Positions 39,977 to 48,189 of a DNA stretch of 64,000 nucleotides are shown here, in pieces (position 1 is the first letter of the stretch; the number at the start of each line of letters is the position of its first letter). The stretch comes from GCA-2683135 sp964507445. GTDB lineage: Bacteria; Planctomycetota; GCA-002687715. The notes beneath the pieces are model-generated. The model did not search any database, was not told where the DNA came from, and worked only from the letters and a program-made list of their open reading frames with translations. Location: contig CAZDQF010000015.1 of the NCBI GenBank assembly GCA_964507445.1, positions 68,508 through 132,507 on the forward strand, written 5' to 3'. The position numbers and the translations under genes are program-made.

Positions 39977-40908
39977 GCCACCACCTCCGTGCTCTGCGAC
40001 TTGAGCTTCTTGAAGATGTCCTCCAGGTCGTGATGCAGGCGCGTGAGCTCCACCACCGTCCAGCCGCGCTGCGCGGCGGTGTTGCCGATGGTGGTCAGCA
40101 GTCCGGCCCGGGCGTCGGTCTTCAACTCCAGGACCGTGTTGCCGTCATCGCCTCGTCCGCAGCTGACGTCCGTGATCCCCTCCATGGTGGCCAGGCTGGA
40201 CTGCGCGTCCGGGACGTCTCCGAGAAGTCGGAGCAGGACGCCGTGGCCGCGGCGGAACGACTCCAGGGTCTCGTCCACGTGAAGTTGTCCGGCCACCACC
40301 ATCAGGACCCGGTCGCAGGTCGCCTCCACCTCCGACAGGATGTGAGTGGAGAGGATCACCGTCTTGTTGCGGCCGAGGCCTCGGATCATTTCGCGGATGT
40401 CCAGGATCTGGTTGGGGTCCAGGCCCGACGTGGGCTCGTCGAGGATGAGGACGTCCGGATCGTGGACCATGGCCTGGGCGAGGCCGACCCGTTGACGGAA
40501 CCCCTTGGACAGGTGACCGACCGGCTTGGTCAGGACGCCTTCCAGTCCGCAGGCATGGACCACCGCTGAGAGGCGGCTGGTGCGCTCGGTGGCGGGGATC
40601 TCCCGGAGCCTGGCCATCCACATCAAGTAGTCCTGCACCAGGGAGTCCCTGTAGATGGGGGCGTTCTCCGGGAGGTAGCCGACATGCCGTTGGGCCAGGA
40701 GGCGTTCCGTCACCACATCGTGCTGGTTGATGGCGGCCTTGCCGGAGGTCGGCGCCAGGTAACCCGTGAGGATCTTCATGGTGGTGGTCTTGCCGGCCCC
40801 GTTGGGCCCCACCAGCCCCACCACCTGACCTCGGGGGATGTGGAAGGAGACGTCCGTCAGGGCCCGGAAGGGGCCGTAGTCCTGGACGAGAAGTTCAGCT
40901 GTGATCAT
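39973..40908 (-). CDS. ABC transporter ATP-binding protein, GldA-like
   Basis: 311 residues. Walker A GPNGAGKTTTMKI, signature LSKGFRQRVGLAQAM and Walker B DVLILDEPTSGLDP are intact, with a C-terminal domain of the type seen in GldA/CcmA-like ATPases. It is the first gene of a four-gene minus-strand operon (ATPase, permease, GldG-like, DUF4340), most of them overlapping by 4 nt. Upstream lies a 297-nt gap shared with the small secreted protein gene. Confidence 0.93.
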   Translation of the reverse strand: MITAELLVQDYGPFRALTDVSFHIPRGQVVGLVGPNGAGKTTTMKILTGYLAPTSGKAAINQHDVVTERLLAQRHVGYLPENAPIYRDSLVQDYLMWMARLREIPATERTSRLSAVVHACGLEGVLTKPVGHLSKGFRQRVGLAQAMVHDPDVLILDEPTSGLDPNQILDIREMIRGLGRNKTVILSTHILSEVEATCDRVLMVVAGQLHVDETLESFRRGHGVLLRLLGDVPDAQSSLATMEGITDVSCGRGDDGNTVLELKTDARAGLLTTIGNTAAQRGWTVVELTRLHHDLEDIFKKLKSQSTEVVA

Positions 40909-41123
40909 GACTTGAGGACTCTTGCGCTGGTGTCCGGCCGGGACGGTTCTCCGGTCTCTGGGAACGCCCGGACCTCGATTCGCAGAACATCCCCTCTCCG
41001 GCCCGGTTCGTCAACGTCGTGACGCCGTTCTGGCTGGAGAGCGGAGGGGGCGTGGCGCCCTGGGGCCCACGGCATCCGTGTACGGGCCCTGGGCTTCAGC
41101 CCTCCCGGCGGCGCAAATGAGAG

Positions 41124-41156
41124 CAGGCGGCGGCCCTTTCGGGCGCGCCGCCTGCA
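41124..41156 (-). terminator. Strong GC hairpin downstream of the small secreted-protein gene
   Basis: A 14-bp stem (GCAGGCGGCG plus GCCC pairing with GGGC plus CGCCGCCTGC, one bulged G) with a TTTC loop. It lies 50 nt after the minus-strand stop at 41206. The T-run after it is poor (TCTCATTTG), so it is a terminator or RNA-stabilising hairpin. It also sits in the 297-nt gap before the Gld operon, where I see no gene. Confidence 0.55.
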
Positions 41157-41205
41157 GAGAGAAGAGAAGTGTCAGATCTTGTGCGGGCCGGGCCCGCAGC
41201 GGGGG

Positions 41206-41619
41206 TCAGTGCCCGCAGGTGTAGTAGCGGGTGCCGGGGACCCACACCCGGCGGGTGACGGTCTCATAGTGACCGCGCCCGCGGACCGTGCGCCAGTAGC
41301 CGGCTCGGACCATCACCCGGCGGTACCCGCAGCCGCTCCGGACCGTGCGATACACGGGCCGGACCCACACCCGCTTGGCGCAGCCGTCGACCCACACCCG
41401 CTCGCACCGGTCCTCCCAGTGACCCGGGGTGGTGGCGACGCAACAGCTGGTGTGCACGTGGGTGCCGCAGCGTTCGTTGGCGAAGATCCCGAAGCCGAAG
41501 CCGCCGTGCTTGCCGTTCTTGGAGAACGAGATGCCGAACCCCTGGGCGCTGGCCGGTGCAGCGAAGGCCAGGGTGAGCGCGACGATGATTCCCGCTGTGA
41601 TGGTCATGTTCCTGGTCAT
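41206..41619 (-). CDS. Small secreted Cys- and Arg/Tyr/Trp-rich protein
   Basis: 137 residues. A clear signal peptide (MTRNMTITAGIIVALTLAFA, cleavage after PASA) is followed by a Gly/Phe-rich stretch and then repeated aromatic-basic units such as CERVWVDGCAKRVWVRPVY, RRVMVRAGYWRTV and RRVWVPGTRYYTCGH. The eight or so cysteines suggest disulfides outside the cytoplasm. Proteins of this look occur in planctomycetes, but I recognise no named family or function. GAGGAG about 12 nt ahead of the ATG supports this start over an upstream in-frame one. A strong hairpin lies downstream. Confidence 0.7.
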   Translation of the reverse strand: MTRNMTITAGIIVALTLAFAAPASAQGFGISFSKNGKHGGFGFGIFANERCGTHVHTSCCVATTPGHWEDRCERVWVDGCAKRVWVRPVYRTVRSGCGYRRVMVRAGYWRTVRGRGHYETVTRRVWVPGTRYYTCGH

Positions 41620-41750
41620 GGTGCTGCTCCTCGCTGCGAAGGGTGGTCCCTTCCGTCCTCTGCTTGACGATCCCGTGCTCACTCGAGCGCGGCTGGCTGG
41701 TCTTAAGCAGGCGCCGTGCCATTCGCGTCGGAGGTGCCTCTTGGATGGAT

Positions 41751-41777
41751 GTAAAATGTTGTTCCAACATTGTTTAC
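41751..41777. promoter_or_regulatory. AT-rich inverted repeat, possible operator
   Basis: GTAAAATGTTG-TTC-CAACATTGTTTAC: the core AATGTTG/CAACATT (41755-41771) is a perfect dyad with a TTC centre and the outer GTAAA/TTTAC arms also match with a small offset. On the minus strand TTGACG (41778-41783 side) overlaps it as a possible -35 for the secreted-protein gene, with CATTTT about 18 bp further. The divergent arginase gene starts about 100 nt away. Confidence 0.45.
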
Positions 41778-41865
41778 GTCAATACTCGTGGGCCTCTGGA
41801 GGGACGGCTCAGCCGTCCTCTCCCGTGGACACGGGACCGTTGCTGTGTCCACGGGCCCGACCACG

Positions 41866-41871
41866 TAGGAT
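41866..41871 (+). promoter_or_regulatory. -10-like TAGGAT seven bases before the arginase start
   Basis: TAGGAT ends 7 nt before the ATG at 41879, with no ribosome site in between; fits a leaderless transcript. Confidence 0.35.
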
Positions 41872-41878
41872 CGCCGCC

Positions 41879-42793
41879 ATGGACCCGAAACCACTCAAGA
41901 TCCTGGGGGTGCCCATCGATCTCGGCGGCAACCACCGCGGCGTCGACATGGGACCCAACGCCCTGCGTGTCGCCCGACTCAACTCGGGGCTTCGCGGGCT
42001 CGGTCGGACGGTGTCGGATCTGGGCAACGTCACCGTGCCCATCCCGGAGAGCCGTGATCCGGGGAACCCGAAGACCCGGTTCCTCGATGAGATCGCCAGC
42101 GTGTGCGAGGAGGTGGCCGCTACGGTCCAGCGGGAGCTGTCGGACGGGGCCGGGCTGGTGGTGCTGGGGGGCGATCACAGCGCCGCTGTCGGCAGCGTCA
42201 GCGGCAGCAGCGCCTGGGCGGCGGAGTCCGAGGGGCGGATCGGCCTGATCTGGGTGGACGCCCACACGGACATGAACACCCCGGACACGTCTCCCTCCGG
42301 CAACGTCCACGGCATGCCCGTGGCCTGTCTGTTGGGGGAGGGGCCGGAGGCCCTCACGGGCATCCTGGGGGCGCCTCCCAAGGTGCGACCGGAGAACGTG
42401 GTCTTCATCGGAATCCGCAGCGTCGATGTGACGGAGCGGGACCTGGTCCGCGAGTCCGGGGCCCATGTCTTCACCATGCGTGAGGTGGACGAGATGGGTA
42501 TCCGCCGGGTCATGCAGAAGGCCATGGACCTGGCCTGCAACGGTACCGTGGGCTTCCACCTGTCCTTCGACATGGACGGGGTGGACTGCCGGGTGGCGCC
42601 GGGGGTCGGGACGCCGGTCATGGGGGGGCTCACCTACCGGGAGTCACACCTGATCTGCGAGATGGCTCACGATTCCGGGTCCATGGTCGCCATGGACCTC
42701 ATGGAGGTGAACCCGGTGCAGGATGTGCGCAACGCGACGGCGGAGCTGGGGGTGGAGCTCATCCTCTCGGCCCACGGCAAGAAGATCCTCTGA
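41879..42793 (+). CDS. Arginase/agmatinase-family ureohydrolase, probably arginase
   Basis: 304 residues. The binuclear Mn site is intact: GGDHSAAVGS, WVDAHTDMNTP and the SFDMDGVD block followed by APGVGTPVMGGLTYRE. The N-terminus ILGVPIDLGGNHRGVDMGP is typical of arginase (L-arginine to ornithine and urea) rather than agmatinase. The usual D-P after the last Asp is D-C here (GVDCRVAPG), a small departure. No urease or ornithine gene is nearby. The stop is directly followed by the stop of the convergent gene. Confidence 0.9.
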   Translation: MDPKPLKILGVPIDLGGNHRGVDMGPNALRVARLNSGLRGLGRTVSDLGNVTVPIPESRDPGNPKTRFLDEIASVCEEVAATVQRELSDGAGLVVLGGDHSAAVGSVSGSSAWAAESEGRIGLIWVDAHTDMNTPDTSPSGNVHGMPVACLLGEGPEALTGILGAPPKVRPENVVFIGIRSVDVTERDLVRESGAHVFTMREVDEMGIRRVMQKAMDLACNGTVGFHLSFDMDGVDCRVAPGVGTPVMGGLTYRESHLICEMAHDSGSMVAMDLMEVNPVQDVRNATAELGVELILSAHGKKIL

Positions 42794-43972
42794 TCAGGGG
42801 CGCACGGTCAGCACCCGGGACGTGGGGCGCCCGGTGCGGGCCTCCCGCCGGAGGCAGCGGAGCGCGGTCCTGGCGTCATGGGGGATGGTGCCCCCGAAGA
42901 CCGGGCGCCCGTTCACGGAGACCCGGACGGGCCCCGGGTCCCCGGCGAACCACACCGTGAGCGCGCGGACCGTGGCGGCGGGCGCGGCCGGCGTCTCGAT
43001 GACGACCTCTGCGCCCTGTCGACGGGCCCGGATCTCGAGCCCCGTGGTCTCCGAGACGCTCAGCCACTCGTGCCGACCGGGATGATCGCCTCCGGCGCGG
43101 AAGCTGATGGTGCGTGGTTCCCCGGGGCGTCGGAGGGTGGGCATCTCCGGCTCGATGGAGCGGCGGTGCAGCTGCACGCGATCGATCCACCGGAGTCGCG
43201 GGTCCGTCAGGACGCGGACGCTGGCGGGTGGCTTCAATGAGCGCAGGGCCCCCGCTACCAGGGCGGTCTTGTCCGGGGCCATCCCGCAGCCGTGGAGGAT
43301 CACGCCGCGTCCGGCCCAGCGGAGGGGGTCCGGCGGTGACGGCGCCCCGGCGCCGCCCGCCAGGGGTACCCAGCAGGCGGCGAACGGCGTCACCTCCACC
43401 TTCGGCCAGGTGGCCTGGTTGAGGGTGCTCGGAAACGTCGGCAGCCTGCCCATGACCACGAGCTGCTCTCGGTCCACCGGTGTCCGCAGGCACAGGTCGG
43501 CGAGGAGCCCCGCCATGACGTCGCCGCCTCGCAGGCTCCAGGCGTCTCGTTCCGGTGTCACCGGGGCGTTCTTCAAACCCATGGCACCCGGGCGAACGGG
43601 CACGAGGACCGTGAACCCGGACTCCAGGAACCCCCCGTAGGCAGCGCGCACGGGTAGCTCGTCCGGGGGCGTCGCCGGCCGCGGCGCCGGCGCCACCAGG
43701 AGCGGGCGCCCGTTCGCCGGCGCGGCGCCCGCCGGCACCACCGCGACGTACACCACGGCCGGTGCCACGCCGGGAAGTCGCAGGACGTGGTAGCCGGGGG
43801 CGAGGTCCCGTTGATCACGGGCGGCCTCCAGGGAGCGCGGCGCGGTGGCGTGTTCAGCGCTGTTCAGCCAGGCCTCGGCGGCGACGTCCGGTGAGACCAG
43901 GAAGCTGCGGAGTCCGGGGTGCTGACCCGTGAGGACGGCGGCGGTGAGCAGGACTCCTGCTGCGAAACGCAT
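42794..43972 (-). CDS. Exported protein of unknown function, possibly a degenerate hydrolase
   Basis: 392 residues. A signal peptide (MRFAAGVLLTAAVLTGQ) leads to a protein with no motif I can name. The order of segments, RPLLVAPAPRPATPPDELP then YGGFLESGFTVLVPVR then a DREQLVVMGRLPTF strand-turn, resembles an alpha/beta-hydrolase core in which the G-x-S-x-G elbow is replaced by MGRLPT, so it may be a non-catalytic relative. The C-terminus is beta-rich with an Arg-rich tail. It shares a boundary with arginase with no spacer. Low certainty on any role. Confidence 0.65.
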   Translation of the reverse strand: MRFAAGVLLTAAVLTGQHPGLRSFLVSPDVAAEAWLNSAEHATAPRSLEAARDQRDLAPGYHVLRLPGVAPAVVYVAVVPAGAAPANGRPLLVAPAPRPATPPDELPVRAAYGGFLESGFTVLVPVRPGAMGLKNAPVTPERDAWSLRGGDVMAGLLADLCLRTPVDREQLVVMGRLPTFPSTLNQATWPKVEVTPFAACWVPLAGGAGAPSPPDPLRWAGRGVILHGCGMAPDKTALVAGALRSLKPPASVRVLTDPRLRWIDRVQLHRRSIEPEMPTLRRPGEPRTISFRAGGDHPGRHEWLSVSETTGLEIRARRQGAEVVIETPAAPAATVRALTVWFAGDPGPVRVSVNGRPVFGGTIPHDARTALRCLRREARTGRPTSRVLTVRP

Positions 43973-44031
43973 GGGGGGAGTCTACCTGACGTACAATCCC
44001 GCCTGGTCCTCATCGGTCACAGGAGACGCTC

Positions 44032-45081
44032 ATGTCACGCATCAACCGCCGTCGCTTCCTCTCGTCCGCCGCCGCCGCCAGCGTCGCAGGGACCGTGGCC
44101 TCCGGTTCCAGGAGGGCGCCGGAGGTCCTGGTGCGCAATCCGGAGCCGTGCGTCGTCTCCTCCGCCAACGGTTTCCCTCACTGCACGGCGAAGGCCATGG
44201 GAGACATCGTGGCCGGCAAGCCCGTGGTGGATGCGGTGGTGGAAGGGGTGACCCTGGTGGAGAACGACCCCAACGACATGAGCGTGGGCTACGGCGGCCT
44301 GCCCAACGAGGAAGGGGTCGTGCAGCTCGACGCCTCCGTCATGGATGGGGTGAGCTGTCTCTCTGGTGCGGTGGGTTGCATCGAGGACATCAAGAACCCG
44401 GCCCGGGTGGCGTTGCACGTCATGCGGTTCACTGATCACTGCTTCATCGTCGGTGAGGGCGCCAAGCGCTTCGCCAGGGCGCACGGGTTCAAGGAAGAGA
44501 ACCTGCTGACGGAGCGGGCTCGCAAGGCGTGGCTCCGTTGGAAGGCGTCGCTCTCGGACAAGGACGACTGGTTCCCCAAGGACATGGGGAAGGCGGATGA
44601 AGACCTGAAGAAGGTGCGGAGCACTTACGGGACCATCAACTGCAACGGCGTCAACAGCAAAGGGGAGGTGGCCGGGGTCACGACCACCTCGGGCCTGTCC
44701 TGGAAGATCCCGGGGCGGGTCGGCGACAGCCCGATCATCGGCGCCGGCCTCTACGTGGACGGCGACCACGGGGCCGCGGGCTCCACGGGCAGGGGTGAGG
44801 CCAACATCATCTCCTGCGGCTCCTTCTCCGTGGTGGAGGGCATCCGTAATGGCATGCACCCCAAGGACGCCTGCGTCGCGGCGGCGAAGAACATCATCCG
44901 CCTGACCCGGGCGAGGCACCTGGTCCGCAAGGACGGCAAGCCCAACTTCAACGTGAAGTTCTACGCCGTGGATCGGAAGGGGCGGCACGGCGGCGCCGCC
45001 ATCTGGGCCGGCGGGCAGTACGCGGTGTTCGACGGTCAGGGCAACCGCAGGGAAGACCTGGCCTACGCTCTGAGCCGCTGA
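44032..45081 (+). CDS. Tat-exported N4-(beta-N-acetylglucosaminyl)-L-asparaginase-like Ntn hydrolase
   Basis: 349 residues. A twin-arginine signal INRRRFLSSAAAA directs export of a folded protein. The Ntn-hydrolase pattern of the glycosylasparaginase family is clear: NGFPHCTAKAMGDIVAGK, ENDPNDMSVGYGGLPNEEG and the self-cleavage site YGTINCNGVN, where Thr201 becomes the N-terminal nucleophile, then GVTTTSGLSWK and RVGDSPIIGAGLY. Substrate by family: GlcNAc-Asn bonds of degraded glycoproteins, or isoaspartyl/asparagine derivatives. AGGAG precedes the ATG and a TACAAT -10 lies at 43992-43997. Confidence 0.9.
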   Translation: MSRINRRRFLSSAAAASVAGTVASGSRRAPEVLVRNPEPCVVSSANGFPHCTAKAMGDIVAGKPVVDAVVEGVTLVENDPNDMSVGYGGLPNEEGVVQLDASVMDGVSCLSGAVGCIEDIKNPARVALHVMRFTDHCFIVGEGAKRFARAHGFKEENLLTERARKAWLRWKASLSDKDDWFPKDMGKADEDLKKVRSTYGTINCNGVNSKGEVAGVTTTSGLSWKIPGRVGDSPIIGAGLYVDGDHGAAGSTGRGEANIISCGSFSVVEGIRNGMHPKDACVAAAKNIIRLTRARHLVRKDGKPNFNVKFYAVDRKGRHGGAAIWAGGQYAVFDGQGNRREDLAYALSR

Positions 45082-45093
45082 GGGACCTGCCGG

Positions 45094-46161
45094 TCAGACC
45101 GCCAGGCGGAGGGCCGTTCTTCGCGCGATCAAGGCGACGAGGAGGATGCTGGCGGCGGCGCCGGCGAGGACGAGCAACGGGATCCCCACGCGGGTCGTGG
45201 CCACCAGGTCTTCCAGGATCGCTCGGCGTTCACGCCGCTGCGCGTCGTCTCCCGGGAGGATGGCCTCGCCGCCGGTGACGTCTTCGTGGAAGGCCGCGAT
45301 GAAGTCGTTCCTGGCGCGGCCGGGCATGGAGAGGGCGTCCGTCTCGGGGGCGCAGAGCATCCAGCCCGCCTGGCCGCGATGGACCGGATCACCAAACTGT
45401 ACGAACGCCAGGGCGAGGGAGTGGCGACTCGCTCGCCCGCCCTGGGCGCCCACCCGGTCCACCTGTTTCAGGGCCTCGGGGTCCGCGGCGGCCAGCCTCG
45501 CGCGAAGCGTGTCCCCCGATCGCGTCCGTTCAGCGGCCCATTCACGGAAGGCCACCAGCCGCGGGGCGTCCAGCAGCCGCGCCAGCGGCAGCCGCGCGAC
45601 GCACTCCGGCAGCCCGTTGCTTCGTGAGCGGCCTCCACGGTCCATGAGTGTCTGTGCCATCCAGTTGGCGTAGCCTTCCGCGGACCAGGGCTCCAGCTCC
45701 TCCGGCTCCTGGTCCCAGGGGACATAGATGCACTGCAGGTTTCTCGGAGAGCCGCGACGGCGGGAGTAGGTACGGATGAACTCTGCGTCCCCTTCAGCGC
45801 GGATGGTGCGACCCGACCCGTGGGTCCCCCAGCCGTGATCGATACGCAGCTCGACCTTGATGCTGCCTGACTCGCGCTTCCTCACGGCCAGCCATGCCAC
45901 CTGCCGGGACGCGCCCCACTGCTGTTCAGCCGTCACCTGTTGGTTCACGCGGAACCGGAAACGACGCACGTTGATGGCCTCGACCTTCGGCAACTCGACG
46001 CCGTTGCAACGCTCGACGCGCAAGATGTGGACGTCCATGCCGCCCGCGCTGGGGTCCCACTGGCCTGCGGGTTCGGTCCGGGCCGCGGGAGCCGTCCGAC
46101 CGTCAAGGTCCTGTGCTCCGAGGGCCCCCAGCAGGACCGCGAACAGAACCGCCTGTCTCAT
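45094..46161 (-). CDS. Exported protein with a C-terminal membrane anchor, function unknown
   Basis: 355 residues from MRQAVLF. Signal peptide (residues 1-17), a beta-rich N-terminal half with two conserved-looking cysteines, an Arg-rich middle, and a C-terminal helix GIPLLVLAGAAASILLVALIA followed by Arg residues, so the bulk is probably outside and tethered by the tail. No family is recognised. The ATG overlaps the apt stop (ATGA), so it is coupled to apt. The convergent asparaginase gene ends 12 nt away. Confidence 0.65.
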   Translation of the reverse strand: MRQAVLFAVLLGALGAQDLDGRTAPAARTEPAGQWDPSAGGMDVHILRVERCNGVELPKVEAINVRRFRFRVNQQVTAEQQWGASRQVAWLAVRKRESGSIKVELRIDHGWGTHGSGRTIRAEGDAEFIRTYSRRRGSPRNLQCIYVPWDQEPEELEPWSAEGYANWMAQTLMDRGGRSRSNGLPECVARLPLARLLDAPRLVAFREWAAERTRSGDTLRARLAAADPEALKQVDRVGAQGGRASRHSLALAFVQFGDPVHRGQAGWMLCAPETDALSMPGRARNDFIAAFHEDVTGGEAILPGDDAQRRERRAILEDLVATTRVGIPLLVLAGAAASILLVALIARRTALRLAV

Positions 46162-46682
46162 GAGTAGCGCACCAGGGAGCGCACCGCCCGGTCCGGCAGC
46201 TTGTCGCGCCCGTTGAGGAAGTCCAGCTCGATCACGAAGATGCACCCGGTCACGGTGGCCCCGAGGCTCTCCAGCAGCTCGCAGGCCGCACCCATGGTGC
46301 CGCCGGTGGCGAGGAGATCATCAACGATCAGGACCCGGTCTCCTGCCGCGGCGGCGTCCTCGTGGACCTCGACGGTGTCGGTGCCGTACTCCAGGTCGTA
46401 GGTGACGGCGCGGGTGCGCCAGGGGAGCTTGCCCGGCTTGCGGATGGGGATGAAGCCGCAGCCCAGGTCCGCGGCCACGGCCGACGCGTAGATGAAGCCG
46501 CGGGACTCGGGGCCGGCGATCAGGTTGGCGCCGAGGTCGCGGGCTTGCTCCACCATCCACTGGATGGTGGCGCGATGGGCCTCCGCGTCCTTGAGAATGG
46601 GCGAAATGTCCTTGAAGACGATGCCCTCCTTGGGGAAATCGGGCACGTCCCGGACCAACTCTCTGATTCTGTCGGCTGGCAT
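46158..46682 (-). CDS. apt: Adenine phosphoribosyltransferase
   Basis: 174 residues, full length. It converts adenine and PRPP to AMP. The PRPP motif VLIVDDLLATGGTM is intact, and the family blocks VPDFPKEGIVFKDISPIL, AGPESRGFIYASAVA and RKPGKLPW are present. The start ATG at 46682 matches the family N-terminus. It is divergent from the pyrK-like gene across only 75 nt. Confidence 0.96.
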   Translation of the reverse strand: MPADRIRELVRDVPDFPKEGIVFKDISPILKDAEAHRATIQWMVEQARDLGANLIAGPESRGFIYASAVAADLGCGFIPIRKPGKLPWRTRAVTYDLEYGTDTVEVHEDAAAAGDRVLIVDDLLATGGTMGAACELLESLGATVTGCIFVIELDFLNGRDKLPDRAVRSLVRYS

Positions 46683-46688
46683 GGGGAC

Positions 46689-46694
46689 AGGATA
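46689..46694 (-). promoter_or_regulatory. -10-like TATCCT six bases before apt
   Basis: TATCCT on the minus strand ends 6 nt before the apt ATG; the gap GTCCCC holds no ribosome site. Suggests a leaderless apt transcript. Confidence 0.35.
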
Positions 46695-46744
46695 ACAGGA
46701 AGCCCGTTGGTTTCGGGTCGCTCGCAGGACGCCCGCACCCGTGC

Positions 46745-46750
46745 TAAAAC
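46745..46750 (+). promoter_or_regulatory. -10-like TAAAAC seven bases before the pyrK-like gene
   Basis: TAAAAC ends 7 nt before the ATG at 46758 with no ribosome site in between, mirroring the apt side of this 75-nt divergent gap. Confidence 0.3.
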
Positions 46751-46757
46751 GCCGTCG

Positions 46758-47576
46758 ATGGACGTCGTCAGCGCACCTGTCTTGTTCAACCGCCGTGAAG
46801 CCGCGACGGTGCATCGTCTCGGGCTCGCCTATGACGCGGAGGCTCGCGGCGCTCGTGGCGCCCGCTTCGTCATGCTGGCCATGCCCGACCCGGCGCTCCA
46901 CCTGATCCCCCGACCCTTCAGCATCTCAGACGTCTGGACCCGTGACGACGGAGTGGTGGTCACGGAGTTCCTCTACAAGCCCGTGGGCCGGGTGACGGGC
47001 TTGATGAGCCGCTTGACGGAAGGGGATACGGTGCAGGTCGGAGGCTTGCTCGGGAACGGGTTCCCGCCGCCGCGGGATGGCCGGCGCCCCGTGCTCCTGG
47101 CCGGCGGCATCGGCAACGCGCCGTTCGCTTATCAGGTCCGTGAGTTGGTCGAAGGCACGGAGTCATCGGACCCGTCCCGGATCCTCTTGTTGTTGGCGGC
47201 CCGGTCCGCGGACGACCTCTGGATCCAGGACATCGTCGCCGAGTCCGGGGTCACCATCGTGGAGGTGACCGACGACGGCAGCAGAGGCGAGGCTGGGTTG
47301 ATCACGGACGCCTTGCTCCGCCGGCTCCCGGAGCTCGGGCCCGTGGAGGTCTACGCCTGCGGTCCCGAGCCCATGCTACGAGCCGTGTCGGACCTGGCTC
47401 TGGCGCAGGGCTTTCCGTGCTGGCTGTCCGTGGAGGAGCGGATGGCTTGTGGTTACGGGGTCTGCAACGCCTGCGTGGTGGAGAAGCGTTGCGATGACCT
47501 GCCGGAGGGTTCCGGGTGGTATCTGCGGTCCTGTATCGAGGGGCCGGTTTTCGAAGCGCGGGAGATTCACGCATGA
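46758..47576 (+). CDS. pyrK: Dihydroorotate dehydrogenase electron-transfer subunit (PyrK-like)
   Basis: 272 residues with a ferredoxin-reductase-like FAD domain (IPRPFSISD), an NAD-binding part (LLAGGIGNAPFAYQV and YACGPEPMLRAV) and a C-terminal [2Fe-2S] site C-X4-C-X2-C (ACGYGVCNACV) with a fourth Cys in LRSCIEG. In class 1B dihydroorotate dehydrogenase PyrK passes electrons to NAD+. The catalytic PyrD partner is not adjacent, so a different redox partner cannot be excluded. Its stop overlaps the start of the next lipoprotein gene. Confidence 0.85.
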   Translation: MDVVSAPVLFNRREAATVHRLGLAYDAEARGARGARFVMLAMPDPALHLIPRPFSISDVWTRDDGVVVTEFLYKPVGRVTGLMSRLTEGDTVQVGGLLGNGFPPPRDGRRPVLLAGGIGNAPFAYQVRELVEGTESSDPSRILLLLAARSADDLWIQDIVAESGVTIVEVTDDGSRGEAGLITDALLRRLPELGPVEVYACGPEPMLRAVSDLALAQGFPCWLSVEERMACGYGVCNACVVEKRCDDLPEGSGWYLRSCIEGPVFEAREIHA

Positions 47577-48091
47577 GTCGTTGGCTGCTGCTCCTCGTCC
47601 TGCTGTCCGCTGGTTGTTCGAGCCGCTCGAAGCTCCTGTACGAGGAGGGAGACCCGCCTCGACTCAAGGACGGCACCATCACGGTGAAGACCTCCTGGGG
47701 GGTGGGGGAGGAAGCGTCGCAGGACACCCGTCGCATCCGTTGCCGTGACGGTCGGGTCACGGCCGAGCTGGTGTCCCATGCGCGCGGACACTTCATCGGC
47801 GAGGTGCCCGTGGCGCGGTGGGAGAAGATCTGGTCGAAGATGCTGCAGACCCGTCCCTTCACCAAGAAGAAGATGTACGGGGTGGAGCCGGATGACGCCC
47901 AGGCCCAGGGCCCGTATCACCTGATCTCCATGGAGGTGGGGGGGCATTTTCACCAGTTCTCGGCCCAGCTGCGACGCAACGTCCTCGGGGTCTTCTCCAC
48001 CGGTGACGTGGCCGATCGTCTGGCCTACTCGGACGCCGTGGCGGATCTCGTCTCGGAATACGCCAGGCGCGAGTTGAAGGCCGACAAGTAG
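47573..48091 (+). CDS. Small lipoprotein of unknown function
   Basis: 172 residues. The signal MSRWLLLLVLLSAGC has a lipobox LSAGC. The mature part is a single compact domain rich in beta-type sequence (GTITVKTSWGVGEEAS, HFIGEVPVARWEKIW, YHLISMEVGGHFHQF) and ends in a helical, charged tail. No family recognised. The ATG overlaps the pyrK-like stop (ATGA). A 98-nt gap follows before the thiolase gene. Confidence 0.75.
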   Translation: MSRWLLLLVLLSAGCSSRSKLLYEEGDPPRLKDGTITVKTSWGVGEEASQDTRRIRCRDGRVTAELVSHARGHFIGEVPVARWEKIWSKMLQTRPFTKKKMYGVEPDDAQAQGPYHLISMEVGGHFHQFSAQLRRNVLGVFSTGDVADRLAYSDAVADLVSEYARRELKADK

Positions 48092-48189
48092 GGTCCGGAC
48101 GCCCTCGCCGCGCTTGAAGACACGGCCGTTTCGTGTGACCCTCTGGGGCTGCCTTCGAGCGTTTTCAGCCGCCCCGAGAGGAACCCGAG

